Virus record (IMG/VR): IMGVR_UViG_3300026488_000008
Location: 1 to 35,787 of that record
Length of the DNA: 35,787 nucleotides
Direction: 5' to 3' (one strand)
DNA from: a virus
Shown here piece by piece: positions 1-7,959 of this stretch. Position 1 is the stretch's first letter, and each line of letters opens with the position of its first letter. The position numbers were made by a program, and so were the translations under genes. The notes under the pieces were generated by a model. It was not told the DNA's origin. It saw nothing but the letters and a program-made list of their open reading frames with translations, and searched no databases.

Positions 1-317
1 ATCCTGTTGTCACGCCAGCGCAGCGTATTCGGGTCGATATCCTGCCCGTCCACGGTGAGCCGCGTGACAGAAATGATTGGCGCGTGCGAGACCTCTATCC
101 AGTCCTGCAATTCGTATGTGTGCGTGAGCCAGTTTACTTGCACGGGCGACCAGAAGTCCTCGCTCGCCGTTGCCGTGTCGAACACGTAGCCCGTGACCTT
201 CTCAATCTCTGCCGTCGCACGCTCTATCATCGCGTCGACGTTCATCTTGAGCAGCGTGTCCACGGGCAGCCCGCTCAGTCGCGCCACGTCTTCCGCCGTG
301 CAATACCGTCGGCCCAC
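1..317 (-). CDS. Head-tail connector (gp6-like), N-terminal part; continues at 35660 across the circle
   Basis: Reading leftward from GTG at 317, this frame runs off base 1 and continues at 35660-35354, because bases 1-127 are repeated at 35661-35787. The joined gene encodes 207 residues. GGAGG lies 8 nt upstream of the GTG and supports the start. The N-terminus (GRRYCTAEDVARLSGL) resembles the helical gp6-like/HK97 connector family, which forms the ring between portal and tail. Position supports this: it follows the major capsid gene and a 66-residue ORF. The family call rests on motif and synteny. The remote possibility is another neck protein. Confidence 0.75.
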   Translation of the reverse strand, partial: MGRRYCTAEDVARLSGLPVDTLLKMNVDAMIERATAEIEKVTGYVFDTATASEDFWSPVQVNWLTHTYELQDWIEVSHAPIISVTRLTVDGQDIDPNTLRWRDNR

Positions 318-331
318 CGCCTACGCCTCCT

Positions 332-532
332 TCACTCTTCCTTCTTTTTCTTTGTCCTTCGCTTCGGCTTCTCATCGACGAGCACGAACTCGCCACCCGC
401 GCCCTCGACGAACTTGCGCAGAACCTCCGCCTCTTCATCGTGCTCGATAATCTCGCCGTCGCGGATGACGTATGTCTTGCCGTCGATGGAAACCGTGACC
501 TGCTTGCCGCGTCCCATGCGCACCTTGAACAT
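332..532 (-). CDS. Small basic-tailed protein downstream of the capsid gene
   Basis: This 66-residue protein has no family I recognise. It begins with a short beta-rich part (VSIDGKTYVIRDGEII), then an acidic stretch, and ends in a Lys/Arg-rich tail (KPKRRTKKKKEE). Two ATGs are adjacent. AGGTGG is one base before the first and four before the second, so 532 is preferred over 535. It has its own promoter at 563-580 and lies 14 nt before the connector start. Location suggests a head-associated or head-completion accessory protein; the basic tail could contact DNA. Function is not established. Confidence 0.7.
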   Translation of the reverse strand: MFKVRMGRGKQVTVSIDGKTYVIRDGEIIEHDEEAEVLRKFVEGAGGEFVLVDEKPKRRTKKKKEE

Positions 533-562
533 CATACCACCTGAATATACAATACACAGAAG

Positions 563-580
563 ATGTTTTAACCGTTACGG
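563..580 (-). promoter_or_regulatory. Conserved viral TATA-like promoter for the 332-532 and connector genes
   Basis: Read on the + strand the site is GTTTTAACCGTTACGG; on the transcribed strand it is CCGTAACGGTTAAAAC. The TTAAAA box is about 33 nt from the start, which would leave a short leader carrying AGGTGG. The same element recurs at 3279, 7943, 9999, 15131, 15163, 34038 and 34375. The upstream arm merges into the tandem repeats at 574-651. Confidence 0.6.
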
Positions 581-651
581 AACGAAGTGACGTAACGCAG
601 TTACGGAATGAAATGACGTAACGAAGTTACGGAACAACGTGACGTAACGAA
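574..651. repeat. Three tandem 26-bp repeats, each with GTTACG/CGTAAC inverted ends
   Basis: The units are 574-599, 600-625 and 626-651, differing at a few bases. Each starts GTTACGGAA and ends TGACGTAACG, so GTTACG and CGTAAC form an inverted repeat within each unit; a partial fourth unit (GGTAAC) follows. The array lies between the capsid terminator and the promoter at 563-580 and overlaps the promoter's upstream side. It looks like an operator or activator array, but could also be a simple tandem expansion. Confidence 0.8.
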
Positions 652-655
652 GGTA

Positions 656-684
656 ACAAAAAGAGAAAAAAGGGGTCAGCCCCT
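656..684 (-). terminator. Terminator after the major capsid gene
   Basis: On the transcribed strand AGGGG-CTGA-CCCCT (684-671) is followed by TTTTTTCTCTTTTTG. A hairpin plus T-rich tract about 35 nt past the stop is consistent with termination of an abundant capsid transcript. Confidence 0.65.
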
Positions 685-718
685 ATTTTAGAGGCTGAAG
701 TCTATGACGTTCTCGCTA

Positions 719-1765
719 TCACAGCGAGAAGTCTTTGACGAGCTGCATGGTCTCTGGGAACTTGTGTATCAGAGTGCTGTATTCCTTGACGAAGAAGCTG
801 CGTGCGTCTGCGGTCACTGCCTTCTCCACGAGCATGGGCTCCTGTAGCACGCGGAACTCGACGAAGTCAAAGTTCACTACGAGTGCCTGGTGGTAGTGGT
901 TGGTCGTGTCGCTCTCTGGCATGAACCTGCTCGGAATGATGGGCACACCGTCAATCTCAACGGTGCGGAGACCGTAGTTGAGGTCAACGGGGTTGACGTA
1001 GCTGACCTTGTCCATGGCGAGCTTCTTTATCTTCGCGGCGGTCTGGTAGTCAGTGATTATTGCGAGCTGTCCTGCTGGGTAGGTCTCACGGGACGCCTCG
1101 ATTGCGTCAATCAGCATGTCGAGGGTCAGCGCTGCACCGCCTTCGGACGTGATGTTCGCGGAAGGCACGCGCTTGAGGAGACCGTCATACTCGTTTGCGT
1201 TGCTCGCGCTGTCACCGTTGAGGACAGCGTTCTCGTGCAGGAGCTTGAGTGCAGTCGTCGCGTGTGCAACTTCCTCGCGGTAGAGGTCGATATAGTGCTC
1301 GTCAGCCGCCTGTGCGAACCCGGACACAGCGCCAGTAGCGACGGATATCTTTATGTCCTCCGTGACCGCTGCGTAGGTCGCGTCTGCCTCTGGGAAGTTG
1401 CCGTTGATGGCGTCGCTCTCAGACACGAAGCCAGCGCGGTCACCGATGGCGGACAGCACGTTGTACTTGACAACAGCGCCCTTGTGTGCACGCCTGCGTA
1501 TCATGTTGAGCACAGGCGTCTCGCGCTTGACCTTGTCGACAATTTCTCTGTCCACCATCACGGGGATGGCGGGAATCGTGCCAGATGTTGCGACCTTCTC
1601 GATGTATTCTTTGAGGATCGGCTTGATGCCGCCCTCCTTCGTCTCGACGTCAATACCTGCAGCTGGGTCGTAGATTACTGCACCGTTCGGCAGGTCGCCG
1701 AAAGATGCCTTAAAGATGGTCTCGTAGGCTTCGCCCACGTTCCCCTTTACGAAAGCAGCCTTCAT
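719..1765 (-). CDS. Major capsid protein, HK97 fold
   Basis: This 348-residue protein builds the icosahedral head. Length, position directly after the protease/scaffold gene, and signature segments support an HK97-type coat: a helical, charged N-terminal arm, ENAVLNGD followed by YDGLLKRV in the middle, and an AIITDYQTAAKIKKL segment in the C-terminal half. The start is ATG 1765, with GAGGTGA five bases upstream; a GTG at 1774 in the same frame lacks that spacing. A hairpin terminator follows at 656-684, so it probably ends a transcript starting at 3257 or further upstream. I see no obvious protease cleavage motif in the N-terminal arm. Confidence 0.88.
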   Translation of the reverse strand: MKAAFVKGNVGEAYETIFKASFGDLPNGAVIYDPAAGIDVETKEGGIKPILKEYIEKVATSGTIPAIPVMVDREIVDKVKRETPVLNMIRRRAHKGAVVKYNVLSAIGDRAGFVSESDAINGNFPEADATYAAVTEDIKISVATGAVSGFAQAADEHYIDLYREEVAHATTALKLLHENAVLNGDSASNANEYDGLLKRVPSANITSEGGAALTLDMLIDAIEASRETYPAGQLAIITDYQTAAKIKKLAMDKVSYVNPVDLNYGLRTVEIDGVPIIPSRFMPESDTTNHYHQALVVNFDFVEFRVLQEPMLVEKAVTADARSFFVKEYSTLIHKFPETMQLVKDFSL

Positions 1766-1775
1766 TTTATTCACC

Positions 1776-3257
1776 TCACTTGAGCTTTATGGGCCTATAT
1801 ACTAATCCAACGCGGTCTTCAGACTTTTCGACGACTGGCACGACCGCTTTCTGCTCAGTCGCCTCATCTTCATTCTCCGCCTCATTGAGGCGGGCCTCAA
1901 TCCTTTCGAGGCGGTCGCGTATCTGCTCGATGAGCTCTGCAAGTTTCTGGATGTCAACGTCCGCAGACTTTTGTTCAGTTTCCTCGGGCTGTGCCTCCTC
2001 GATAGGCTCTGCCTCTTCCTTGACGTCCTCGACCTTCTCCTCGGGCCTGACTTCCGCCTCGACCTTTACGTCATCTTCGGGCATATCCAGTCCCTCCTCT
2101 TCGTTGAGTATGTTATCGTCCCACTCTGCCTCATAGTCCTCTGCCTCGCCACAGTCGGGGCACACGAAGTCCTCGACGTAGTCATCGACCTGCTCAACTG
2201 GGACCTCTTCCTTTGCGAGCTCTGCGTCGACGTCTTTCTTCGCGTGTTTGGCGCAGTAGCGCTCCCACAGGCGACGCGCCTTATTGTAGACGGTGCGGTG
2301 CCCGTATTTTGCGGCATACGCTATCGCCACGCGCACGGCGTTGCAGTTGAGTATTCTCTCTTTTCCGCCGTTGAGCAGGTGCTTCCACTCAAAGACAGGG
2401 TATTTCCTGTGCTCTGGGTCGAGGAACACCCACGCGGGCAGTTTCTCTCGCTCGCTCTGCTTTGGTGCCGTCCACGGCCGCCTCGTCACGGTAACCTTGC
2501 TCACAGCCTTCTCGACCATAGTATCACCCTCTTCAGCCTTGCCGAGAATTCTGTCACGCGCCACGGCGAGCGTGCGCAGAATCCTGTTGACAATCGTGGT
2601 CACGCCGTCTCTCACCGTCTCATCCTCAACGGAGTTGTTGATGAACTCCTTGAGCGCCTTGAGCTCCTTCATCGCGTCGGCAATCAGTGCCACCGCAGTC
2701 GGCGACGCCTTAGTCTCAACCGCGGAACCATCCTCGGCACCGTAGAGAGACTTCACGATGACCTCGGCCGCGTCGTAGGATGCCTGCCACACGCCCGCAT
2801 TTCGGTTCGCAGGAATTGCGACAAACGATGCCTCCACGAGCTCGGCGTCCACCCACTCGCGGACACCGTCCTTGTCGAAGCGGGACTCTTTCGGAATTGC
2901 CCCGATAGACACGCCGACGCGCAGGCCCTTCTTTACCAACTGCTCGACCTTCTTCCGCACCTTCTGCGCGTATTCATCGTCGAGCCAGTCGGGCTCCGCC
3001 ACGAGGGCGACGTGACCGCCCATCTCGACTGCGCGGAAGTTCTTCCACACCGCGACGATTGAATCGATGCTGTGCTTGTGGTCTACGAGCGCGGGCAGCG
3101 CCTCGACCTCCGCCCACCTCTTGATGAGCTCTGGCGCGATGCGCTCGCCCTGACGGTCGACGGACGAGTCGCTGAGAACGATGAGTGTCCTGCCGTCCGC
3201 TCCCTTCACAAACGGCGCGAGAACTTTCATTAATTTCGGCTCTTCGACAGGCATCAT
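1776..3257 (-). CDS. Prohead protease fused to an internal domain and acidic scaffold-like tail
   Basis: The 493-residue protein starts with a U35/HK97-type prohead protease: His in LVDHKHS (60-62), Ser117 in VGVSIGAIPKE and Glu142 in VEASFVAIPANRNAG match the catalytic His, Ser and acidic positions of that family. Residues about 270-345 hold a Trp/Tyr-rich globular module (WKHLLNGG to RRLWERYC), and a CPDC motif follows. The last 130 residues are very acidic and predicted coiled coil (IEQIRDRLERIEARLNEAE), as expected for a scaffold. The protease presumably removes the scaffold and itself during maturation. Adjacent ATGs at 3257 and 3254 follow GGGGTGAT. It is longer than a stand-alone protease, so this is a protease-scaffold fusion. 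Confidence 0.85.
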   Translation of the reverse strand: MMPVEEPKLMKVLAPFVKGADGRTLIVLSDSSVDRQGERIAPELIKRWAEVEALPALVDHKHSIDSIVAVWKNFRAVEMGGHVALVAEPDWLDDEYAQKVRKKVEQLVKKGLRVGVSIGAIPKESRFDKDGVREWVDAELVEASFVAIPANRNAGVWQASYDAAEVIVKSLYGAEDGSAVETKASPTAVALIADAMKELKALKEFINNSVEDETVRDGVTTIVNRILRTLAVARDRILGKAEEGDTMVEKAVSKVTVTRRPWTAPKQSEREKLPAWVFLDPEHRKYPVFEWKHLLNGGKERILNCNAVRVAIAYAAKYGHRTVYNKARRLWERYCAKHAKKDVDAELAKEEVPVEQVDDYVEDFVCPDCGEAEDYEAEWDDNILNEEEGLDMPEDDVKVEAEVRPEEKVEDVKEEAEPIEEAQPEETEQKSADVDIQKLAELIEQIRDRLERIEARLNEAENEDEATEQKAVVPVVEKSEDRVGLVYRPIKLK

Positions 3258-3278
3258 TATAAATCACCCCGCTTACAC

Positions 3279-3295
3279 GTTTTAACCCTTACGCT
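3279..3295 (-). promoter_or_regulatory. Conserved viral promoter before the protease-scaffold gene
   Basis: The site is CGTTTTAACCCTTACGC on the + strand. The TTAAAA box is about 25-26 nt from ATG 3257, so a transcript from here would be almost leaderless, while the GGGGTGAT before the ATG would serve readthrough transcripts from the upstream genes. Confidence 0.6.
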
Positions 3296-3306
3296 ACATT
3301 TTTGCG

Positions 3307-3633
3307 TTAGACTACGTCGTCGATGACCCATATCTCGAGCGTATCCTTGCGCGGGACGGTCAGCACTGTTCCGTCGGGAAACGCGATGTCAAACTCGCCG
3401 ACGTATATGCCGACGTTCTCCGTATCATTTGGCTTCCACGAGTATGACACGAGTCCTTGTGTTGCGTTCTCAATCTCCGCGCCGCTGTTGACGACGACAG
3501 AGCCATCGTCGAGCCGTTTCATCTTGAAGGACACCGTCGCCCCTGTCACATCGACGGGTATCCCCGACCGCTCGTCAAGCACCTGAAACAGCAACTTTGG
3601 AAGGGTTGAGCCCCTCTTTATCACGAACCGCAT
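3307..3633 (-). CDS. BppU-N-like (Ig-like) virion surface/baseplate protein
   Basis: This 108-residue protein matches the pattern of the N-terminal domain of baseplate upper proteins: a start of the form F.IKRGSTLPKL, then PVDVTGATVSFKM, GLVSYSWKPNDT, GIYVGEFDIAFPDG and PRKDTLEIWV. Such domains are beta-sandwich adaptors attaching receptor-binding proteins to the virion. ATG 3633 overlaps the stop of the DUF2341 gene by one base (TGATG), implying coupled translation and a joint role. Longer frames start upstream, but they lie inside the preceding gene without ribosome-binding support. The exact mount point, tail or capsid, is unknown. Confidence 0.7.
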   Translation of the reverse strand: MRFVIKRGSTLPKLLFQVLDERSGIPVDVTGATVSFKMKRLDDGSVVVNSGAEIENATQGLVSYSWKPNDTENVGIYVGEFDIAFPDGTVLTVPRKDTLEIWVIDDVV

Positions 3634-6600
3634 CACCAATACCTCCTCTTCAAAGACTTTCTCCGCGACAGATCTCGCGCATCTATCCCCTCCGACCTGT
3701 CTTTCGCATCCACGTCGCCATACCACCAGATATAGACGAATGCCGTGCCCTCGTTCTGCAACTCGCGGTGCACTTTAACCCTTGCACGCGCCTCTTTTGT
3801 ATCCTCAAACACGAACTTCACCACCGCCTTCGCCATGTTCGATATGATCTTGAACGGCGTCTTGACGCTTGCCTTTGCCTCTTTCTGCAAGGACTGGCGG
3901 TAGACGACACGGGCTTTAGCGGAGTTGGACACGACGGGCTGGAATATGACCTTCGCGTCCGCTGTGTTGCTGTCCTCGTGTGCAATTACGACGCGTGCAT
4001 TTGCAACGAGACCATTCTCGTATGTTATTAGCACGTCTGCCCTCGCGTTGCGGTAGTCTTCTCTCGTTATCTTCACGCTTGCTGTCGCCGCGTTTTCCAC
4101 GACGTTGCCGACGAGGATATACGCTTTCGCAGAGTTGGACGCAACAGAAGTCTTCTTGACCCTCGCGTCCGCACTGTTCGTCTGCTCGAACGTCGCCTTT
4201 ATGCGTGCGTATGCATTGTTCACGGCGACCGTTGTTTTGAGTATCCGTGCATCTGCCGTGTTCGAGACTTCGGTGCGGAACACGACATACGCGTCCGCAT
4301 TTGCGGACGTCTCATACGTCTGCGTCTGCGTTATCTCTTCCTCTGAGCCGTTCGTTGTCGTTGGTTCTGGTGAGGCGTATTTGCGGACAAAAATCCAATC
4401 AAACGTTACGCTTCCTGTTCCATATGCTGCTTGATTATACAGACCCACATACAAAGAGGGCATACTTACCGAATATGTCTGGGACTGTTCATTTGCAACA
4501 AAGGTAACATCAGATGTAGTGATATACATTGACATCCTTTGAGGGTTATTCAGCGTAGGGCTTACTGTCGTTTCCGTCTTCCATATTCTATTGCTTTTTG
4601 CATTGGCTCTCACTTCACTATTTTCGTTTCCAAATATAACAACAACGTTATTTGCATTCACAAATTTACTTTCCACACTGTCGTTACCAAACTCGCCTGC
4701 ACGCAACCCAGATGCCTTATCCCGCATGCGTGTAGCAACCGCAAAAGGAGGCGTAAAGGTATTCTCACTGTATAGCTGGTAATACGCACCAGTGCTACTT
4801 GTCGTAAGTGTAATAGCTGAACTAGAAATAGAATATGTTCCTTGTCCTTGCACCGTCCATTTGGATATATCCAAAGAATCCCCGTTAAAGTCGTCAAAGA
4901 ACTCAAATACAGCGTCTCCGCTCTGAATATCTTGTGCGGCGGGCTGGCCGTAACACATATAAATCGTCGTCGTTCCGTTCGCTGGAATGTGCGGAACTTT
5001 TACCCAAATCGTCGTTGTCGTCGAGTTCAGCCCGTCCTCGACCCAGTGCGGGATTACAATCTTCCCGTCGCTCGCTGTAAAGCGTATGTCAGAGCCGTCG
5101 CTGTTCATCTTGCCCGCTCCGATGGGTGTCTGCGTGTCTATGACAACCTTGACCTGAAAGTCTGTGAGCTCTTCGCTCCCGCTGTTGGACACGGTAATTG
5201 GCACGCGGTAGCTCCAATGTTCTATGATTGCTGAACCCTCTGAACCGATGGCTATAGTAAGATCCGCCGCTACGTTCGCAAACCCTGCCCAGTCTGCTTG
5301 CAACGCATTATCAAACCCACCTACTATGCGCCCATATCCCTCCACCGCAGCAGGGTCAGCATTATCTGTGCCCCATCCTTGTGGTCCGTATTTTACAGCA
5401 GACAGATCCTTGCGAACATACACCATATATCTTACAAATTCGCTGCTATTTTGGAGCACATTAATTGGTGTCAAATTGTCGCCACTATCATTCTTCAACT
5501 TGAAGTTAATGCCACCAGCAGAATTATTATTTCCTTCGTTAATCAACGCAACAAACAACCCAGGCAAAGGATACGAAGTAACCATATGTACTGCTCCACC
5601 CGCAATAGACAGAACTCCATTTGATACACTAACATTACCAACTTCGTCGACCCATTTCGTCGTATCAAGTGCTGACCCATCAAAGTCGTCCCACAGGTCG
5701 TAGACCTGCTCGGGGTCTTCCTGCGTCTCCGTCGCATTCGGGTTGTTATACCACAAGCGGACGGTGACAGACTGACCAGCGGGCACTGTGATGTCCTTGA
5801 GGCGGACAACAATAACTGCCTTCTGGTTGTCGGCGTCCCACACGGCAATATGATACGGTAGAACAGTCGTGTCATCGTCTGCGGTTACGAGGATGTCTTT
5901 GCCGTCGGCATGGGCACGGCTGAAGTCAAAGTTTGAGCTGTCGAGCTCGATGACAACGACGCCGTCGGTGACGTCTGATGTCCCGTTGTTCGTGACGGTG
6001 ATATCGCGGTAGAGGTGCCAGCCTTTCATCCAGACCTGTGGCAGTTCCTCCGCTCCGACGCTGGCGGTGGGCTCGGGGTCGGCGTATTTGCGGACACGAA
6101 CCCAGTCATAGTATGCGGTTCTATGGTCTATGGTGCTGTATCCATACACGCGCAATCCTATGTATCCAGAGTCGTGCCCTGTAAGTGTGGTTTCCAGTAC
6201 CGAACCATTTGGGGACATGTCAGCATACTTATACCTCTCTGCCCTCACATTAGTTCCATTTAGAGTGAACCGTAGAAGCAGCCACTCCCCAACAAGTGCT
6301 TCCGTAGTGTCATACACTTGGTTGGCAATATCTTTCGTTATCGCTAGGTTCCACACGCTGCTACTGCCGAAAGAACCCGATGACAGCCCGTATGAATGCG
6401 CAAAAGCATCGTTAGTATTAGCACTTGCCCGCGCAAATATACTACCCTCTTTCTCTTCTATTTTCACTTTCGCTTCCATAACTCCATCTGTAATCGTATA
6501 CGTATTGGATATTATCTCGCAATCGTGTAATCTTGCAGCACCGTTACTGATAGTACACGCTCCTTCTGATGTGTAGTTGTATGTGTTCCACTTGCTCGCA

Positions 6601-6965
6601 TCAAGGGAACTCCCCTCAAAATCATCAAAGAACTCAAACACCGCATCGCCGTCGCTCGCATCCGTCGCCGATGGGTTGCCGTAATACATGTATATCGTCG
6701 TGCTGCCGTTCGCTGGGATGGACGGGACTTTGACCCATATCGTTGCCTCTTGGTTCTGAGAGTCCCATTTCTCTATCCAGTATGGTATCTCCGTCGTCCC
6801 ATCATCAGTAGTGAAGCGAATATCAGAGCCGTCAGACGCCGCCTTGCTGAAGTCAAATTTGGATGAATCAAGGTCTATACTAACCTGAAAATCAGTCAGC
6901 TCGCTTCCAGTCTGGTTATCTATCGTAACCGCACGCCTGTAGCTCCATCCGCTTAGCCATCCCAT
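3633..6965 (-). CDS. Large virion surface protein with three DUF2341 modules, LamG-like domains and a 14-residue repeat tail
   Basis: The 1110-residue protein has three DUF2341 modules near residues 5-100, 315-415 and 590-690 (WSYRRAVTIDN, WHLYRDITVTNN, WSYRVPITVSN). Each is followed by an FDDF or similar segment leading into a beta-sandwich region of lectin/LamG type. Residues about 890-1072 are 13-14 consecutive units of 14 residues (A-x-A-x-V pattern), then a basic tail. These domains are typical of extracellular carbohydrate-binding proteins, so it is probably the receptor-binding fibre or a head/tail decoration. ATG 6965 has GGTGAT five bases upstream, overlapping the previous stop. Codon and base use fluctuates strongly (the LamG parts are AT-richer), suggesting domain exchange. 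Confidence 0.8.
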   Translation of the reverse strand: MGWLSGWSYRRAVTIDNQTGSELTDFQVSIDLDSSKFDFSKAASDGSDIRFTTDDGTTEIPYWIEKWDSQNQEATIWVKVPSIPANGSTTIYMYYGNPSATDASDGDAVFEFFDDFEGSSLDASKWNTYNYTSEGACTISNGAARLHDCEIISNTYTITDGVMEAKVKIEEKEGSIFARASANTNDAFAHSYGLSSGSFGSSSVWNLAITKDIANQVYDTTEALVGEWLLLRFTLNGTNVRAERYKYADMSPNGSVLETTLTGHDSGYIGLRVYGYSTIDHRTAYYDWVRVRKYADPEPTASVGAEELPQVWMKGWHLYRDITVTNNGTSDVTDGVVVIELDSSNFDFSRAHADGKDILVTADDDTTVLPYHIAVWDADNQKAVIVVRLKDITVPAGQSVTVRLWYNNPNATETQEDPEQVYDLWDDFDGSALDTTKWVDEVGNVSVSNGVLSIAGGAVHMVTSYPLPGLFVALINEGNNNSAGGINFKLKNDSGDNLTPINVLQNSSEFVRYMVYVRKDLSAVKYGPQGWGTDNADPAAVEGYGRIVGGFDNALQADWAGFANVAADLTIAIGSEGSAIIEHWSYRVPITVSNSGSEELTDFQVKVVIDTQTPIGAGKMNSDGSDIRFTASDGKIVIPHWVEDGLNSTTTTIWVKVPHIPANGTTTIYMCYGQPAAQDIQSGDAVFEFFDDFNGDSLDISKWTVQGQGTYSISSSAITLTTSSTGAYYQLYSENTFTPPFAVATRMRDKASGLRAGEFGNDSVESKFVNANNVVVIFGNENSEVRANAKSNRIWKTETTVSPTLNNPQRMSMYITTSDVTFVANEQSQTYSVSMPSLYVGLYNQAAYGTGSVTFDWIFVRKYASPEPTTTNGSEEEITQTQTYETSANADAYVVFRTEVSNTADARILKTTVAVNNAYARIKATFEQTNSADARVKKTSVASNSAKAYILVGNVVENAATASVKITREDYRNARADVLITYENGLVANARVVIAHEDSNTADAKVIFQPVVSNSAKARVVYRQSLQKEAKASVKTPFKIISNMAKAVVKFVFEDTKEARARVKVHRELQNEGTAFVYIWWYGDVDAKDRSEGIDARDLSRRKSLKRRYW
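3750..4298 (-). repeat. Coding 42-bp (14-residue) repeat array, 13-14 units
   Basis: Within the DUF2341 protein, successive 14-residue units begin ADAYV, ADARI, AYARI, ADARV, AKAYI, ATASV, ARADV, ANARV, ADAKV, AKARV, AKASV, AKAVV and ARARV, usually ending in SN, NT or NS. One unit is 15 long. The register is otherwise exact. The nucleotide copies are diverged, so this is an old, selected repeat rather than recent slippage. A regular beta-structure stalk is the likely fold. Confidence 0.85.
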
Positions 6966-6971
6966 TCATTA

Positions 6972-7346
6972 TCACCGCTTCGTCTCCAAAACCCAAGAGC
7001 CGTCAGGCTTGACAAACACGAACCGCTGATAGTTGTCCTCGCCTATGTTGCCCTGAAAACCGATACCATACCATTTCTCCGCATTCATTGCTGGCCCGTT
7101 CAGCGGAAGCGTGACAGTCGTCCTGCGGAACAGAATCCACCGAACATTCTCAAGCTTCTGCGGCAAATCGAGCTGGACTGGCTGCCCATCAACGAAAATC
7201 TGCTGCTCATCCAAGTCCACAAAAACGAGCCGCCCGTAGACCTCGATAGAGAACTTGCCCGTTCCCGGCCGTGCGGCCCTCTGCTTGTTAAACTCAAATA
7301 AATCGTAATATTCCTGCCCATCTTCAACCGCTTTGAACTCACTCAT
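6972..7346 (-). CDS. Unknown virion-operon protein, 124 residues
   Basis: I do not recognise a family. The protein is soluble and mixed alpha/beta, with several aromatic residues in its C-terminal half (KWYGIGFQGN, YQRFVFVKPDGSW) and no membrane segment. ATG 7346 is preceded by a GAGGGGGTG sequence. It ends 6 nt before the DUF2341 surface protein and follows a beta-rich 170-residue protein, so the set 7903-3307 looks like one virion-surface block. It could be an adaptor or decoration protein. Confidence 0.7.
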   Translation of the reverse strand: MSEFKAVEDGQEYYDLFEFNKQRAARPGTGKFSIEVYGRLVFVDLDEQQIFVDGQPVQLDLPQKLENVRWILFRRTTVTLPLNGPAMNAEKWYGIGFQGNIGEDNYQRFVFVKPDGSWVLETKR

Positions 7347-7371
7347 ATTTACACCCCCTCATGGTATTGAG

Positions 7372-7390
7372 GAGGGGTCGTCAGCCCCTC
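7372..7390 (-). terminator. Hairpin immediately after the 170-residue gene
   Basis: GAGGGG (7372-7377) pairs with CCCCTC (7385-7390), starting one base past the stop codon. On the transcribed strand the sequence around the loop resembles the capsid terminator (GGGGCTGA...CCCC), but no T-tract follows. It may attenuate or protect a 3' end rather than terminate fully. Confidence 0.4.
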
Positions 7391-7903
7391 TCAGCTCTCG
7401 TCGTATTGGACTTTAATGACCATCGTGCCGACGTCGCCTGGCGTTGTCACCGTGCTCGGCACAGCGAGCTGCATGACGAAATACTTGCTGTAGCCCGGAG
7501 ACGACGTTATCCCACCGCTCGGCGTGATGTCAAACGCGTTGGACACGCCCGTCCAGTTGGCAGACGGCGTTGTTGCGACGCTCGACTGCGTGTTCACGGG
7601 GTCGCTGAAAGTATCGGTCACGCCACCGTAGAGCTCGAGGTTAGAGTCGCTCTTGCTCCAGCTGTCGAGCCAGAGCTTGATGTTATCAATCTGGTTGAAC
7701 GTCCCGCTGAACTTCAGCCTGACCCACCGCTCGTAGGAATAGTTCGTGCCAGACTGGGGCACGGCGATGGGATACTGCGTATACTGTGTGCCGTCGCTGT
7801 CATACGCATCGATTGACATCAAGTTGAGGTTCGACGCCGAACCAGACGACGGGTTCTCAGTCCCGCCCGCCGTATAGACCTTCCATTCAACAGTTGCCGC
7901 CAT
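7391..7903 (-). CDS. Beta-rich virion surface/decoration protein candidate
   Basis: The 170-residue protein is rich in Ser, Thr, Gly, Tyr and Asn, poor in Lys and Cys, and has alternating beta patterns (WVRLKFSGTF, IKLWLDSW, YFVMQLAVPS). This composition suits an exposed beta-sandwich virion protein; no specific family is recognised. ATG 7903 has GGGTGAT four bases upstream, preferred over in-frame GTG 7912 and ATG 7909. It has its own conserved promoter at 7943-7958 and a hairpin after the stop, so it may be made in excess of its neighbours, as a decoration protein would be. Confidence 0.7.
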   Translation of the reverse strand: MAATVEWKVYTAGGTENPSSGSASNLNLMSIDAYDSDGTQYTQYPIAVPQSGTNYSYERWVRLKFSGTFNQIDNIKLWLDSWSKSDSNLELYGGVTDTFSDPVNTQSSVATTPSANWTGVSNAFDITPSGGITSSPGYSKYFVMQLAVPSTVTTPGDVGTMVIKVQYDES

Positions 7904-7942
7904 GACCATCACCCTCTATACTTATTAACTTCACGCTCCACA

Positions 7943-7958
7943 CGTTTTAACCTTTACG
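7943..7958 (-). promoter_or_regulatory. Conserved viral promoter before the 170-residue gene
   Basis: The + strand reads CGTTTTAACCTTTACG. The TTAAAA box lies about 42 nt from ATG 7903, giving a predicted leader near 16 nt that includes GGGTGAT. Confidence 0.6.
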
Positions 7959-7959
7959 A

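Noticed and set aside
1-127. Biological direct terminal repeat
   Set aside because: The exact length of 127 and the gene reading through the join fit an assembly overlap of a circular map better than a packaged terminal repeat.
890-1783. Long open frame antisense to the capsid gene
   Set aside because: It is the mirror of a GC-rich coding sequence, lacks start signals and has an implausible His/Val/Arg-rich product. The opposite frame is a clear capsid protein.
1971-3062. Long rightward open frame opposite the protease-scaffold gene
   Set aside because: It is antisense to a gene with an intact catalytic triad and has no ribosome-binding site or promoter.
3771-3790. A TTTAACCCTTGC copy of the viral promoter motif inside the DUF2341 gene
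   Set aside because: It lies within coding sequence without a nearby start on either strand and lacks the leading GTT, so it is probably chance.
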